From assembly GCF_000364445.2 (NCBI RefSeq), contig NZ_CP043538.1, forward strand, positions 1,247,612 to 1,311,611: a stretch of 64,000 bases of DNA, written 5' to 3'. Position 1 is the first letter of the stretch. Each line of letters begins with the position of its first letter. Both the position numbers and the translations under genes were made by a program. Source of the stretch: Methylobacterium mesophilicum SR1.6/6 (lineage in GTDB: Bacteria; Pseudomonadota; Alphaproteobacteria; Rhizobiales; Beijerinckiaceae). Below are positions 33,056-41,492 of this stretch, one piece after another. The notes below the pieces were generated by a model. That model made no database searches. It saw only the letters and a list, made by a program, of their open reading frames with translations, and was not told where the DNA came from.

Positions 33056-33949
33056 ATGAGCGCAACTCGCATCATTCGCGTCTTCCCGCGCAAGACCAAG
33101 GCGAGCCCCGACGACGCGCTCGCGTACTTTGGCCGGCCCGATCTGTTTGCGGAGGCGGACGAGGTGCACGTCTCGGTCGCGTTCACGGCGGACAAGGCGA
33201 TCGCCGAGCGGCTGGCCGAGGAATGGAGGTTTGTGGCCCCGGTGAAGGTCGGCGGTGTGGCGTATGGCGACACGAGCCTGGAGTTCATCCCAGGCCGTTA
33301 CATCAGGCCGGGCTACACGATCACGTCTCGCGGCTGCCCGCGCCGCTGCTGGTTCTGCGGCGTCTGGAAGAAGTGGCCGCAGCCGAACGTCCTGCGAATC
33401 TACGAGGGCTGGAACGTCCTCGACGACAACCTGCTGGCCTGCCCACGTGACCACGTCGAGGCGGTGTTCGATATGCTGCGCCGGCAGGGGCGGCGGATCG
33501 AGTTCACGGGCGGTCTCGAAGCGCTGTCGCTCCAGGACTACCAGGTCGACCCGCTGGCGAGCCTGCGGCCGCGACCGAACATGTTCTTCGCCTACGACCC
33601 GGGCGACGCCTTCGAGACCCTAAGGAGCGCGGCGCGCCGTCTGCTGGAGGCCGGCTTCACGGAGGCCTCGCACCGGATGCGGGTCTACGTCCTGATCGGC
33701 TACCCAAAAGACACCTTCGACCTCGCCGAGGCGCGCCTCCGGCAGATGCAGTCGATCGGCTTCACGCCGATGGCAATGCTCTGGCAGCCCGAGACGCCGA
33801 GCCAGGAAAAGTACAGGCCCGACTCCGCTTGGCGCGCCTTCCAGAGGCGATGGGCGCGGCCGGCCATCATCCACGCGCGCGACCTGCCAAGGGTTACTCC
33901 GCAGATCATCGCGCAACGGCAGCGTGAACCGGGGGCTGTCTATGGGTGA
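33056..33949 (+). CDS. radical SAM-like phage protein, 297 aa
   Basis: From ATG 33056, residues 85-110 hold SRGCPRRCWFCGVWKKWP, the CxxxCxxC cluster motif of radical SAM enzymes. Later GRRIEFTGGLEAL (glycine-rich SAM-binding type), NMFFAYDPGD and RVYVLIGYPKDTFDLAEARL match a TIM-barrel of that superfamily. Similar radical SAM proteins occur in actinophages and other phages with unknown substrates. It may modify a nucleic acid or peptide. The next gene's ATG overlaps its end. Confidence 0.85.
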   Translation: MSATRIIRVFPRKTKASPDDALAYFGRPDLFAEADEVHVSVAFTADKAIAERLAEEWRFVAPVKVGGVAYGDTSLEFIPGRYIRPGYTITSRGCPRRCWFCGVWKKWPQPNVLRIYEGWNVLDDNLLACPRDHVEAVFDMLRRQGRRIEFTGGLEALSLQDYQVDPLASLRPRPNMFFAYDPGDAFETLRSAARRLLEAGFTEASHRMRVYVLIGYPKDTFDLAEARLRQMQSIGFTPMAMLWQPETPSQEKYRPDSAWRAFQRRWARPAIIHARDLPRVTPQIIAQRQREPGAVYG

Positions 33950-34511
33950 GCGCAAGCGCCGAGCGGCCGCCGGCTACGTCCCGCCCCCGCACCTGACCGA
34001 CCGCGACCGGATGATGTTCGCGATCCCCGCGATCCTCGTGGGTGCGCTGGCCTTTGCCGACGTGTTCGGGCCCGATCCGGACGCCGAGGATCAGGCGGCC
34101 GCGCGAGCCGAGATCAAGGTCAAGACCAAGCAGCTCCAGGAGCTGATCGTCGCCGGTTGCACCGAACCGTTCGCGGGGCTCAGCCTCGGCCCGCGCTCGC
34201 GCTTGCTGCGGGTCACCGCCGACCTCTGCCAGGCCTGCATCCGCGCCATGGGCTTCGAGGACCAGTCCTCGGTCAAGTTCGCGATGACGTACTACTACTG
34301 GCTGGAGGATCTGCTCGCCCGCGACGTGCTCAGCCTCGTCGAAGGGTCCAGCATGGCCGAGGCCGTCACCCTCCTCCTGCCGATGATGGAGCACGGCTTC
34401 GCGGTCGAGGCGAGCGACGCCAGCGCCCGCAAGCAGGCGGGCCGGATGCTGCGCTGGTTTCAGGAGCGCGGGTTCTACGTCGAGGCGACAGCGGAGGCGC
34501 GCTGTGCGTGA
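33942..34511 (+). CDS. phage hypothetical protein, 189 aa
   Basis: ATG 33942 (MGERKRRAAAGYVPPP) overlaps the radical SAM stop. A hydrophobic stretch (MFAIPAILVGALAFADVF) is followed by a helical soluble domain (ADLCQACIRAMGFEDQSSVKFAMTYYYWLEDLL). Not recognised; the tight link to the radical SAM gene hints at a joint role. Confidence 0.7.
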   Translation: MGERKRRAAAGYVPPPHLTDRDRMMFAIPAILVGALAFADVFGPDPDAEDQAAARAEIKVKTKQLQELIVAGCTEPFAGLSLGPRSRLLRVTADLCQACIRAMGFEDQSSVKFAMTYYYWLEDLLARDVLSLVEGSSMAEAVTLLLPMMEHGFAVEASDASARKQAGRMLRWFQERGFYVEATAEARCA

Positions 34512-34689
34512 GCCCGCCGACCGATCGGACCCGTTTGCCTGGGACGTGATCGCGCAGGTGTCCGAGCTGCTCGCCCCGCACGTGGAAGACGCGGCCGAGG
34601 GTGTGCGCGCGGCCTTCGAACTCGTCGAGGACGCCCTGGCCGATCGCGCGCACGACACTGAGCTTGGGATCGCGGAGGCGCGGACGTGA
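34504..34689 (+). CDS. small acidic helical protein, 61 aa
   Basis: GTG 34504 overlaps the previous stop by 8 nt, and its own stop overlaps the following GTG. The protein is an acidic helix (VIAQVSELLAPHVEDAAEGVRAAFELVEDALADRA). The chain of overlaps supports translation. Function unknown. Confidence 0.6.
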   Translation: MREPADRSDPFAWDVIAQVSELLAPHVEDAAEGVRAAFELVEDALADRAHDTELGIAEART

Positions 34690-35084
34690 GCGAAGGCCGT
34701 TTAAACGCCGCGCCAGAGCGGGCCCAGGATGGCGGCGCGGGCCGCGGGCTGGAGCCGCGCGTCTGCTTGGAGTGCGGTGGCCCTCTCACGCCCGCCAGCT
34801 CGATCGAGGCCGAGTTCTGCGCCAGCGCCTGCCGAATGGCCTTCAACAACCGCCGGGCCAAGCGCGGAGCCGAACTCTACGACCTGTTCATGGCCCTGCG
34901 CCACGACCGGGCGGTGGCGACCGCGTTCAAGGTCTGGCGGCTGCTCAACCGCCTTGCGGCCGGGTTCCGGGCGGAGGACGTGACCGAGCGGGACGGGCGG
35001 CGCTCCTGGCGCTCGCCGGCCGCGATCCTGGCGCGGCGGCCGTATCTGGCGGCCGAGCGCATCGGCCCGGTGCGGAGGGGCTGA
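34686..35084 (+). CDS. zinc-finger phage protein, 132 aa
   Basis: GTG 34686. Residues 27-52 contain CLECGGPL…FCASACRMAFNNRRAKRG, a four-Cys zinc site followed by a basic helix, as in small phage DNA-binding proteins. One GTTTAAAC site lies in its first codons (GRLNAA). Its stop overlaps the next ATG. Function unknown; DNA binding is likely. Confidence 0.7.
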   Translation: MSEGRLNAAPERAQDGGAGRGLEPRVCLECGGPLTPASSIEAEFCASACRMAFNNRRAKRGAELYDLFMALRHDRAVATAFKVWRLLNRLAAGFRAEDVTERDGRRSWRSPAAILARRPYLAAERIGPVRRG

Positions 35085-35386
35085 TGGCCGCGAGCAAAGC
35101 GTCCACCTCGCCCGAACCGGCCTGCCTCTACCCCGACGAGGCGGAGATTGCCCGCGCCGTCCTCGGCCCCGGCCGCGCGAAATGCTGGCCCAGCCTCGCT
35201 GTAGTTCTGGAGCGCTCTGGGTTCCCCAAGGTCGACGTCATGATGGGCGGTCGCTACTGGCCGGCTGTCAAAGCCTTCCTCGACCGCCGACATCATGTCG
35301 GCGAGCATGCCCCCGCCCGGCCGATTCGCCGGGGTGAGGAGGGTTTGGATGCCCGTGGACAAAGATCTGTACGCGCCCGGTCTTAA
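35084..35386 (+). CDS. putative excisionase / winged-helix DNA-binding protein, 100 aa
   Basis: The middle (VLERSGFPKVDVMMGGRYWPAVKAFLDRRH) matches the 'GFPKPD…GGRYWPAV..WLDRR' type of small MerR/Xis-like winged-helix proteins that precede integrase genes in alphaproteobacterial islands. It is encoded directly upstream of, and overlaps, the integrase. A recombination directionality factor is the best guess. Confidence 0.6.
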   Translation: MAASKASTSPEPACLYPDEAEIARAVLGPGRAKCWPSLAVVLERSGFPKVDVMMGGRYWPAVKAFLDRRHHVGEHAPARPIRRGEEGLDARGQRSVRARS

Positions 35387-36554
35387 GCGCATGAAGCGCC
35401 ATAACGGGCGGGTCGACCTGTACTGGGTCGCCGACGAGAAGCTCGTGAAGGCGGGCTATCTGCCCAAGACCGTGCGCCTGTTCGGCACGTGGCCGTCGGT
35501 CGAGGTCGCGAGCCGCTGCGCGATCCTTCACGCCGAAATGCTGGAATGGGCGGAAGGGTTCGCGCCCGCCCGCAACGCCGCGCCGCCGGGCACGCTCGAA
35601 TGGGTGTGCCGCGCCTTCGAGACCGACGCCGATTCGCCCTACCACGACAAGCGGCAGGCGACGCGGGTGTTCTACGCCAAGTACATCCGCAAGCTCGTCG
35701 ATACGGCCGGCGGCATGCATCTCGCCGACATCCTCGGCCGGGACGTGCGCCGCTGGCACAAGGACTGGATCGCCTCGACCGGTGAGCGCTCGGCCTACGC
35801 GTGCATCCAGACCCTGCGGCGGGTGGTGAATTACGGGTGCGAGCTACGCCTGCCGGACGCGATCGAGCTGGCCGCCGTCTTGGAGCGGACCGAGTTCCCG
35901 ATGCCGCGTAAGCGCAAGCACCGACCGACGTTCGAGCAGGTCGTGGCGCTGCGCCAGGCCGCGCACGCCGCCGGGCGGCCGAGCGTGGCGCTCGCCGTCG
36001 CGCTCCAGTTCGAGCTGGGCCTGCGCCAGAAGGACGTGATCGGCGAGTGGGTACGCCCCTCCCCGGCCGAGCGGGCCGCGATTGCCGGCGCAATCACGGA
36101 CGGCGCGTGGGTTTGGCAGTGGGGCCTGACCTGGAATCACATCGGGCTCGAGCAACTCCTGGAAAAGCCAACCTCGAAGTCGAACGGGCGCGAGGTCGCC
36201 GCGCACGATCTGCGGCTGCACCCGGAGATTCTCGCCGAGCTGCCGCCACGCGGGGTCGGGCCAGTGGTGCTGGACGAGCGCTCCAAGCTGCCGTGGCGGG
36301 CGACGCACTTCTCGCACACCTTCCGCAAGATCGCCCGCTCTGCCGGCTGGCCGGACGACCTATGGAACATGGACAGCCGGGCCGGCGCGGTGTCCGAGGC
36401 GTTCGAAGCGGGGGCCGATGCGACCGACGTCATGCGCACGGCCACGCACACGCACATGGCCACCACCATGATCTACAATCGCGGGGGCGTGGTGCAATCG
36501 AGCCGCGTCGCCGAGCTGCGCGCCGCCCGCAGAAAGGCTCGCGAACAAGCCTGA
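35349..36554 (+). CDS. tyrosine recombinase (integrase), 401 aa
   Basis: An N-terminal arm-binding and SAM-like core-binding region is followed by the catalytic domain: Arg I in ELGLRQKDVIG, the HxxR box HTFRKIA, the third His in ATHTHMATTMIYNR, and the nucleophile Tyr in MIYNR. It ends 84 nt from attR in the tRNA-Asn gene, the normal place for the integrase of a tRNA-targeting element. ATG 35349 (MPVDKDLY) is preferred; 35295 would extend into the upstream gene. Confidence 0.95.
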   Translation: MPVDKDLYAPGLKRMKRHNGRVDLYWVADEKLVKAGYLPKTVRLFGTWPSVEVASRCAILHAEMLEWAEGFAPARNAAPPGTLEWVCRAFETDADSPYHDKRQATRVFYAKYIRKLVDTAGGMHLADILGRDVRRWHKDWIASTGERSAYACIQTLRRVVNYGCELRLPDAIELAAVLERTEFPMPRKRKHRPTFEQVVALRQAAHAAGRPSVALAVALQFELGLRQKDVIGEWVRPSPAERAAIAGAITDGAWVWQWGLTWNHIGLEQLLEKPTSKSNGREVAAHDLRLHPEILAELPPRGVGPVVLDERSKLPWRATHFSHTFRKIARSAGWPDDLWNMDSRAGAVSEAFEAGADATDVMRTATHTHMATTMIYNRGGVVQSSRVAELRAARRKAREQA

Positions 36555-36637
36555 AACACGCTTCGGTAACACGGGCTCGATCCGCGGTAACGCGAAGGTA
36601 TCGCCCCGGCTGGCTTAAGCGCCTGAAGATGTTGGGA

Positions 36638-36692
36638 GAAGGGATGGCTCCCCGAGCAGGACTCGAACCTGCGACAAGGCGATTAACAGTCG
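36638..36692. repeat. attR, 55-bp direct repeat within tRNA-Asn
   Basis: Identical to 1672-1726 over 55 bp and flanked by different sequence on both sides. It covers the tRNA 3' end including CCA, the T-arm and the anticodon loop, so integration restores the intact tRNA. Confidence 0.93.
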
Positions 36693-36720
36693 CCTGCTCT
36701 ACCAACTGAGCTATCGGGGA
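36645..36720 (-). tRNA. tRNA-Asn (GTT)
   Basis: A complete 76-nt cloverleaf on the minus strand: acceptor TCCCCGA/TCGGGGA, discriminator G with encoded CCA, anticodon loop CTGTTAA giving anticodon GTT, and T-loop GGTTCGAGTCC. The gene is the integration target of the element, whose 3' half it now shares. Confidence 0.97.
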
Positions 36721-36973
36721 TCACGGAGGCGTCTCTACACACCGGGCTCGCCGGACGCAAGGGCCTCGATGCGGGTGCGGTGCAACTGTATCTGCCCAGA
36801 GAGCCCGTCCCGCCGCCTGACGCGGAAGCGTGGCGGGGCAGCAACAGTTTCGACCTTCGACCCGCTGTCTGCTCGCCCAGGCCGCGCGATCTGGTCTTCG
36901 AGGGTCATCCCAGCGTCATGAGCCGATCCTAAGGCACCGCCCCCGCCAAGCCGACCGGTTCAGACCCGCCAAC

Positions 36974-37189
36974 ATGCAGACCTTTCGCTGTCTCGATCCC
37001 CAGGATCCCTATGCCGAACGCGAAGTCCGCGTCGCCTTCGAGTGGGTCGCCGGTCTTCCGCGCCTGCTCGCGGCCCTGGACGATCAGGAAGCCGATATCC
37101 TCCCAGAGCTGATCGAGGTGCAGTGCGACGACCTGCGGCGCGAGATCGCCGCCGCGCAGACTCCCGGGTCGGCACTGCCGCCGCTCTGA
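36974..37189 (+). CDS. small hypothetical protein, 71 aa
   Basis: It starts at ATG 36974 (MQTFRCLDPQDPYAEREVR) and has an acidic helical core (DDQEADILPELIEVQCDDL). It is the first chromosomal gene right of the element. No family recognised. Confidence 0.55.
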   Translation: MQTFRCLDPQDPYAEREVRVAFEWVAGLPRLLAALDDQEADILPELIEVQCDDLRREIAAAQTPGSALPPL

Positions 37190-37454
37190 GGGCGTGGCGC
37201 AGAGGCGGGGCAACCGAGGATGGCGCCTGGATCAGTACGAACTGCCGACGGAAACGGATGCGAGGCTGCGCGCCCCGCGTATTTTTTGGAGTGACAGTAA
37301 ATCTAAGCAAAATCTGATGGATTTACTTCTAAGATACTGCTGAAAGCTGGGACGTGGATGATGTGATTTTGCCGGCTATATTTGAATGCTTTGCGGAAAT
37401 GCCTGCGGTATAGCGACGATGTTGCGGCTTGGCCGCGGTTCCGGCGTCATCCCC

Positions 37455-39134
37455 ATGCGCGTTTCTCTCGGGTTCAAGCTCTCGATGGTGATCGGATTGC
37501 TGGCCGCCGTGGCGATCGCCATCTCGATCTTCGCGGTCCGGCAGTCGAACTGGGAGCAGGAGCGTGCGGCCGCCACCGACAAGATCTGGAATGCCGGGCT
37601 GCAGGCGGGCACCCTCGGGCAGGCGATCGAGCACGCCGTGGTGCAGGCCACGGCGCTCTACGTGGCTGAGGACGTGGCCGAGGCCCGCTCGCGCCTGTCC
37701 GCACTGCACGAAGCCCTCGCCACCGTCGAGCAGGTCCGAGTCCCCTTCCTCAACGCGATGGAGGAGCAGCTTCCCGAGGATCGGCGCCGCCGGTTCGACC
37801 TCTTCGTGAAGGAGTTCATCGCCTATCAGAACGACACCGCCGAGCTGGGCCTGACGATCTCGCCCAAGGCCGCACTCATCCAGGCGACCGACGAGGCGAC
37901 GGTGCGCAACCGCGAGCACATGATCGCCGAGATCGGCGCTCTGGGGCGCGAGGTGCTGAACCGCCTGAACGTGCGCCGCGCCGCCGACGCCGCGGACCGG
38001 AGGCAGGCCCGCATGACCCTGGTCGCCTTGCCGGCGGTGGCGCTCGTTCTGGGGCTGCTCGCGGCCGTCACGATCATCGTCACGCAGGTCCGGCAGCCCC
38101 TGCACCGGCTGAAGGTGAGCATGACCGCACTGGCCGGCAACGACCTCAGCCGTCCGATCCCGTTCACGCACCGCCGCGACGAGATCGGCGAGATGGCCGG
38201 CGCCATCGCGGCCTTCCGGGCGGCGCTGATCGAGAAGCGGGATCTGGACACGCAGTCCCAGGCGCGCCGGGATCGCGACCGCAGGCGCGCCGAAACGATG
38301 GCCGCGGCGACCACCGCGTTCGAGGCCGAGACGCACCGCGCGGTGACGGATCTCGCCGACTCGGCCGAGGCGATGCAGGCCGCGGCCGACACGCTCTCGG
38401 GCAATGCAGGCGCCATGGCGTCCGAAGCGGCCGTCGTGGCGGGCGCCTCCGGGCAGACCGCCGAGATCGTCGACAGCATCGCCAGCGCCGCGGAGGAGCT
38501 CTCGGCCTCGGCCCGGGAGATCGAGGCGCGGGTCCGGTACACCAGCGAGATCGCGGCGTCCGCCCTCTCCGACACCCGCGGTCTGGAGGAGACGGTGATG
38601 AGCCTCTCGCAGGCGGCCGAGGAGATCGGGGCGGTCGTGACGCTGATCCGCGAGATCGCCGAGCAGACCAATCTCCTGGCCCTCAACGCGACGATCGAGG
38701 CGGCCCGCGCGGGCATGGCCGGCAAGGGCTTCGCGGTGGTGGCCGCCGAGGTCAAGGCCCTCGCCGGTCAGACCGCGCTCGCCACCGACCGCATCACCGG
38801 GCAAGTCGGATCGATCCAGGGCGCCGCTGGCCGCACGGTCGACGCCATCGAGGCGATCGGCCAGACGATCGCCCGGATGAGCCTGATCGCCTCGGAGGTG
38901 GCGGAGGCCACCGACCAGCAGGGCCATGCCAGCCAGGAGATCGCGCGCGCGATCTTCAATGCCGCCGCCGATGCGCGGAAGGTCTCCGAGAGCATCGCGG
39001 GCGTCCGGGCGGCGGCCGCTTCCAACGACGCTCAGGCCGGGCAGGTGCGGGGCAGCGCGTCCCGGGTGAATGCAGGGACGCACAGCCTGCAGCGGGCGAT
39101 CGAGACCTTCATGGGCCACGTCGACGTCGCCTGA
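37455..39134 (+). CDS. methyl-accepting chemotaxis protein, 559 aa
   Basis: ATG 37455 ([14 protein letters not shown]) puts the first membrane helix ([17 protein letters not shown]) at residues 10-28. A periplasmic helical bundle, a second helix ([21 protein letters not shown]), a HAMP domain and a long signalling coil follow. The hairpin tip [21 protein letters not shown] is the universal MCP motif. It senses an unknown stimulus and signals through CheW/CheA. ATG 37386 would add an unlikely leader. Confidence 0.93.
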   Translation: MRVSLGFKLSMVIGLLAAVAIAISIFAVRQSNWEQERAAATDKIWNAGLQAGTLGQAIEHAVVQATALYVAEDVAEARSRLSALHEALATVEQVRVPFLNAMEEQLPEDRRRRFDLFVKEFIAYQNDTAELGLTISPKAALIQATDEATVRNREHMIAEIGALGREVLNRLNVRRAADAADRRQARMTLVALPAVALVLGLLAAVTIIVTQVRQPLHRLKVSMTALAGNDLSRPIPFTHRRDEIGEMAGAIAAFRAALIEKRDLDTQSQARRDRDRRRAETMAAATTAFEAETHRAVTDLADSAEAMQAAADTLSGNAGAMASEAAVVAGASGQTAEIVDSIASAAEELSASAREIEARVRYTSEIAASALSDTRGLEETVMSLSQAAEEIGAVVTLIREIAEQTNLLALNATIEAARAGMAGKGFAVVAAEVKALAGQTALATDRITGQVGSIQGAAGRTVDAIEAIGQTIARMSLIASEVAEATDQQGHASQEIARAIFNAAADARKVSESIAGVRAAAASNDAQAGQVRGSASRVNAGTHSLQRAIETFMGHVDVA

Positions 39135-39327
39135 CGCGATCTCCGGTCGATGCCTCCGGCACCGCCGTCGGTGCGAGCGGTGCGACGCAGCTCAGTCGGC
39201 AGAGCCTTCGAAGGCCACGCCGCCCTGGGGCACTGCGCTTCGCTCGTGATGTGGGATGCGCCAACCGACGCGTCCGATCGGAGACCGCATCGCGCCGGAC
39301 CCGTCAAAAGCGTCTGAAATGGAAGAT

Positions 39328-39401
39328 TGGAGGCCTCGCCCGGAATCGAACCGGGGTGCAAGGATTTGCAGTCCTCTGCGTAACCACTCCGCCACGAGGC
39401 C
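39328..39401 (-). tRNA. tRNA-Cys (GCA)
   Basis: A 74-nt cloverleaf on the minus strand: acceptor GGCCTCG/CGAGGCC, anticodon loop CTGCAAA (GCA), T-loop GGTTCGAATCC and encoded CCA. No element is inserted here. Confidence 0.96.
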
Positions 39402-39518
39402 TTCTGGAACGGCGCCGGGGCGCCGCGCGGAGCCTGGCGGACAGCTCCGGGTGCGCGTCTCTAGCAGAGGTCGGCGCCGGCAGGCAACGGCCGCTTTGCA
39501 TCGATTTTCCGGTTCCCG

Positions 39519-40388
39519 TCAGCTCTGCCACACCCGGGGCATCGGCAGGCCGCGATGACTGGCAAGGAAGCGCGCGATGAGGTCCCGCAACGGGCCGACC
39601 CCGCCCGCGAGGGCGCGGATCACGAGGTGGCCGTTCCACGCGCTGGCCGCGGCCTCGATCCCGGGTCTTTCGATCGCTGCGAGACGGTCGCGTGCCTCCT
39701 CCAGGCGCGCCTCGGCGCCGTCCGAGACGTCCAGAACCGTCGCGCAGGCGCACGCGCCGCCGCCGATCGCCGAACGCGCGAGGAGGTCGCTGATCGGGCC
39801 CTCCAGCAGGAGGTTGTCGGCGTAGACGAGCCGCCCGGCCCGGCGCACGCGCCACGCATCCGCGAACAGCCCGCTGGCGATCCGCTCGCCCCGGGCGACG
39901 CGGCCGAAGGCGACGACTTCCACGGCGACCAGCGCGGCTCCGGCGGCGAGATCCGCCTCGAACACCCGCCGGACCCGGGCGCGGTCGAACACGATCGTCT
40001 CCTGCGGCAGCCAGGCGAGCCGCGCGCCCTCCCCCAGGCTCAAGCGGTTCTCGATCCGGCTCACCGGACCGTCCGAACGGTAGATCTTCTCGGCCGCCGT
40101 CGTCGTCAGCACGAGGTCGGCGTCCGGCTCAAGATCCAGATCGATGGAAAAGGTGTCGCCGCAGGCGACGCCGCCGGCCGAGTTCACCAGGACCGCCTCC
40201 AGCGGTCCCTCCCCGCGCGGGAAGCGCAGTCGCGACGGCCCCGCCTCCGCGAGGTCGAGGATCCGCGTCGATCCTCCGCCTCCGGCCGGCCCGGCGCGCA
40301 AGCGGACCCGGCCGTCGGAGCGCTGGCGCGCCGGTGCCTGTCCGGTCGCCGGGCCGGTGCCCGGCGGGTCTGGAACGCGGCCGTGCAT
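39519..40388 (-). CDS. ureD: urease accessory protein UreD, 289 aa
   Basis: From ATG 40388 the protein shows UreD hallmarks: NSAGGVACGDTFSIDLDLEPDA, TTTAAEKIYRS, GARLAWLPQETIVFD and FGRVARGE. UreD, with UreF and UreG, delivers nickel to apo-urease. Its start overlaps the arginase stop (ATGA), so it is co-transcribed with arginase. No ureA, B or C genes follow: the next feature leftwards is tRNA-Cys. The structural urease must lie elsewhere. Confidence 0.92.
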   Translation of the reverse strand: MHGRVPDPPGTGPATGQAPARQRSDGRVRLRAGPAGGGGSTRILDLAEAGPSRLRFPRGEGPLEAVLVNSAGGVACGDTFSIDLDLEPDADLVLTTTAAEKIYRSDGPVSRIENRLSLGEGARLAWLPQETIVFDRARVRRVFEADLAAGAALVAVEVVAFGRVARGERIASGLFADAWRVRRAGRLVYADNLLLEGPISDLLARSAIGGGACACATVLDVSDGAEARLEEARDRLAAIERPGIEAAASAWNGHLVIRALAGGVGPLRDLIARFLASHRGLPMPRVWQS

Positions 40389-41353
40389 CAATCCCGCTCG
40401 AACGCCTCGGGCACGGCCTCGATCGGCGCCGTCGGTCGGTCGAGGATGCGACGGCCGAACAGGCTCGCGACCAGCTCGACCAGCACCCGCGCACTGCGGC
40501 CGCGCTCGTCGAGGAAGGGGTTCAGCTCCACCACGTCGAGGGAGCGCACGAGCCCGGAATCGTGCAGCATCTCCATGATGAGGTGGGCTTCCCGGAACGT
40601 CGCGCCGCCCGGCACCGTGGTCCCGACCCCGGGCGCGATCGACGGGTCGAGGAAGTCGATGTCCAGGCTGACATGGAGATGCGCGCCCGCCGCCAAGACG
40701 CGGTCGAGCACGCGCCGCAACGGGGCGACCACGCCGAACTCGTCGATCGTGCGCATGTCGGTCACGCCGACCTGCCGCGCGGTGACCAGCGCGCGCTCCC
40801 CGGCATCGATCGAGCGCAGGCCGAACAGGTGGACGCTGGTCGGCGGCAGGGGCGGCGGGGCCGGCTCGGCGAAGAGGCGCGGAAAGCCCGCCTCCCCGCA
40901 GAGGGCAGCGAGCGGCATGCCGTGGACGTTGCCGGAAGGCGAGGTCTCCGGCGTGTTGAAGTCGGCGTGGGCGTCGAGCCAGAGCACGAAGAGCGCGCGT
41001 CCCCGGCGGGCACAATGGCGCATGACCCCGTCGATCGATCCGAGGGACAGGCTGTGATCGCCGCCGGCGACCAGGGGAAGCGCGCCCACGTCGAGGGCGG
41101 CCTCGACGGCGCGGGAGAGGGCGCGCGTCCAGGCACCCACGGCCTCGAGGCCCCGCGCGGCGGCCTGCCCGTCCGGGACCACGTCGCCGCCGTCGGTCAC
41201 GGCGTGGCCGAGATCGGACAGCGCCCGGACCAAGCCGGCGGTGCGCAGGGAGGCCGGGCCCATCAGGGCGCCGGGCTCGCTGGTGCCGACTTCGATCGGC
41301 GCGCCGATCAGCGCGATGCTGGGCCGCTCGTCCGGATGGGCGCTGCTCGTCAT
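40388..41353 (-). CDS. rocF: arginase, 321 aa
   Basis: The ureohydrolase metal site is complete: GGDHSLSLG, WLDAHADFNTPETSPSGNVHGMPLA and SLDIDFLDPSIAPG, with VVELNPFLDERG at the end. It hydrolyses arginine to ornithine and urea, and the linked ureD supports use of the urea as nitrogen source. ATG 41353 has GGAGA upstream; ATG 41386 is less likely. ROCF/ARG type rather than agmatinase is supported by the overall pattern. Confidence 0.92.
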   Translation of the reverse strand: MTSSAHPDERPSIALIGAPIEVGTSEPGALMGPASLRTAGLVRALSDLGHAVTDGGDVVPDGQAAARGLEAVGAWTRALSRAVEAALDVGALPLVAGGDHSLSLGSIDGVMRHCARRGRALFVLWLDAHADFNTPETSPSGNVHGMPLAALCGEAGFPRLFAEPAPPPLPPTSVHLFGLRSIDAGERALVTARQVGVTDMRTIDEFGVVAPLRRVLDRVLAAGAHLHVSLDIDFLDPSIAPGVGTTVPGGATFREAHLIMEMLHDSGLVRSLDVVELNPFLDERGRSARVLVELVASLFGRRILDRPTAPIEAVPEAFERD

Positions 41354-41492
41354 CGAATCTCCTCGGGCCGGGGAGAGCGCCCCCAAGGCCCGCCACAGCC
41401 CTAGCAGGCCTCGGGCCGTCCTTCGATGACGGATGTGGCGGCCCCGCGCCGCCGCCGGCGCCAGCCCGGTTCGGGAGCCACCCGGCCGCGCG

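Larger units (their letters stand above)
1672..36692. mobile_element. integrated phage-like element in tRNA-Asn (35 kb)
   Basis: The element is bounded by a perfect 55-bp direct repeat. The right copy forms the 3' half of an intact tRNA-Asn; the left copy is an isolated tRNA fragment. Inside are a tyrosine integrase adjacent to the right end, a Cro/CI switch with matching operators, an SF3 helicase and Toprim primase, SSB, HNH and radical SAM proteins, one tail-protein-Z-like gene and AT-rich cargo. Terminase, portal, capsid and lysis genes are not seen. It is therefore either a phage satellite or plasmid-phage-like island, or a prophage with a replaced structural region. Confidence 0.9.

Noticed and set aside
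37329..39119. Long leftward frame opposite the chemoreceptor
   Set aside because: High-GC shadow of the chemoreceptor gene; Arg/Gly/His-rich with no domain.
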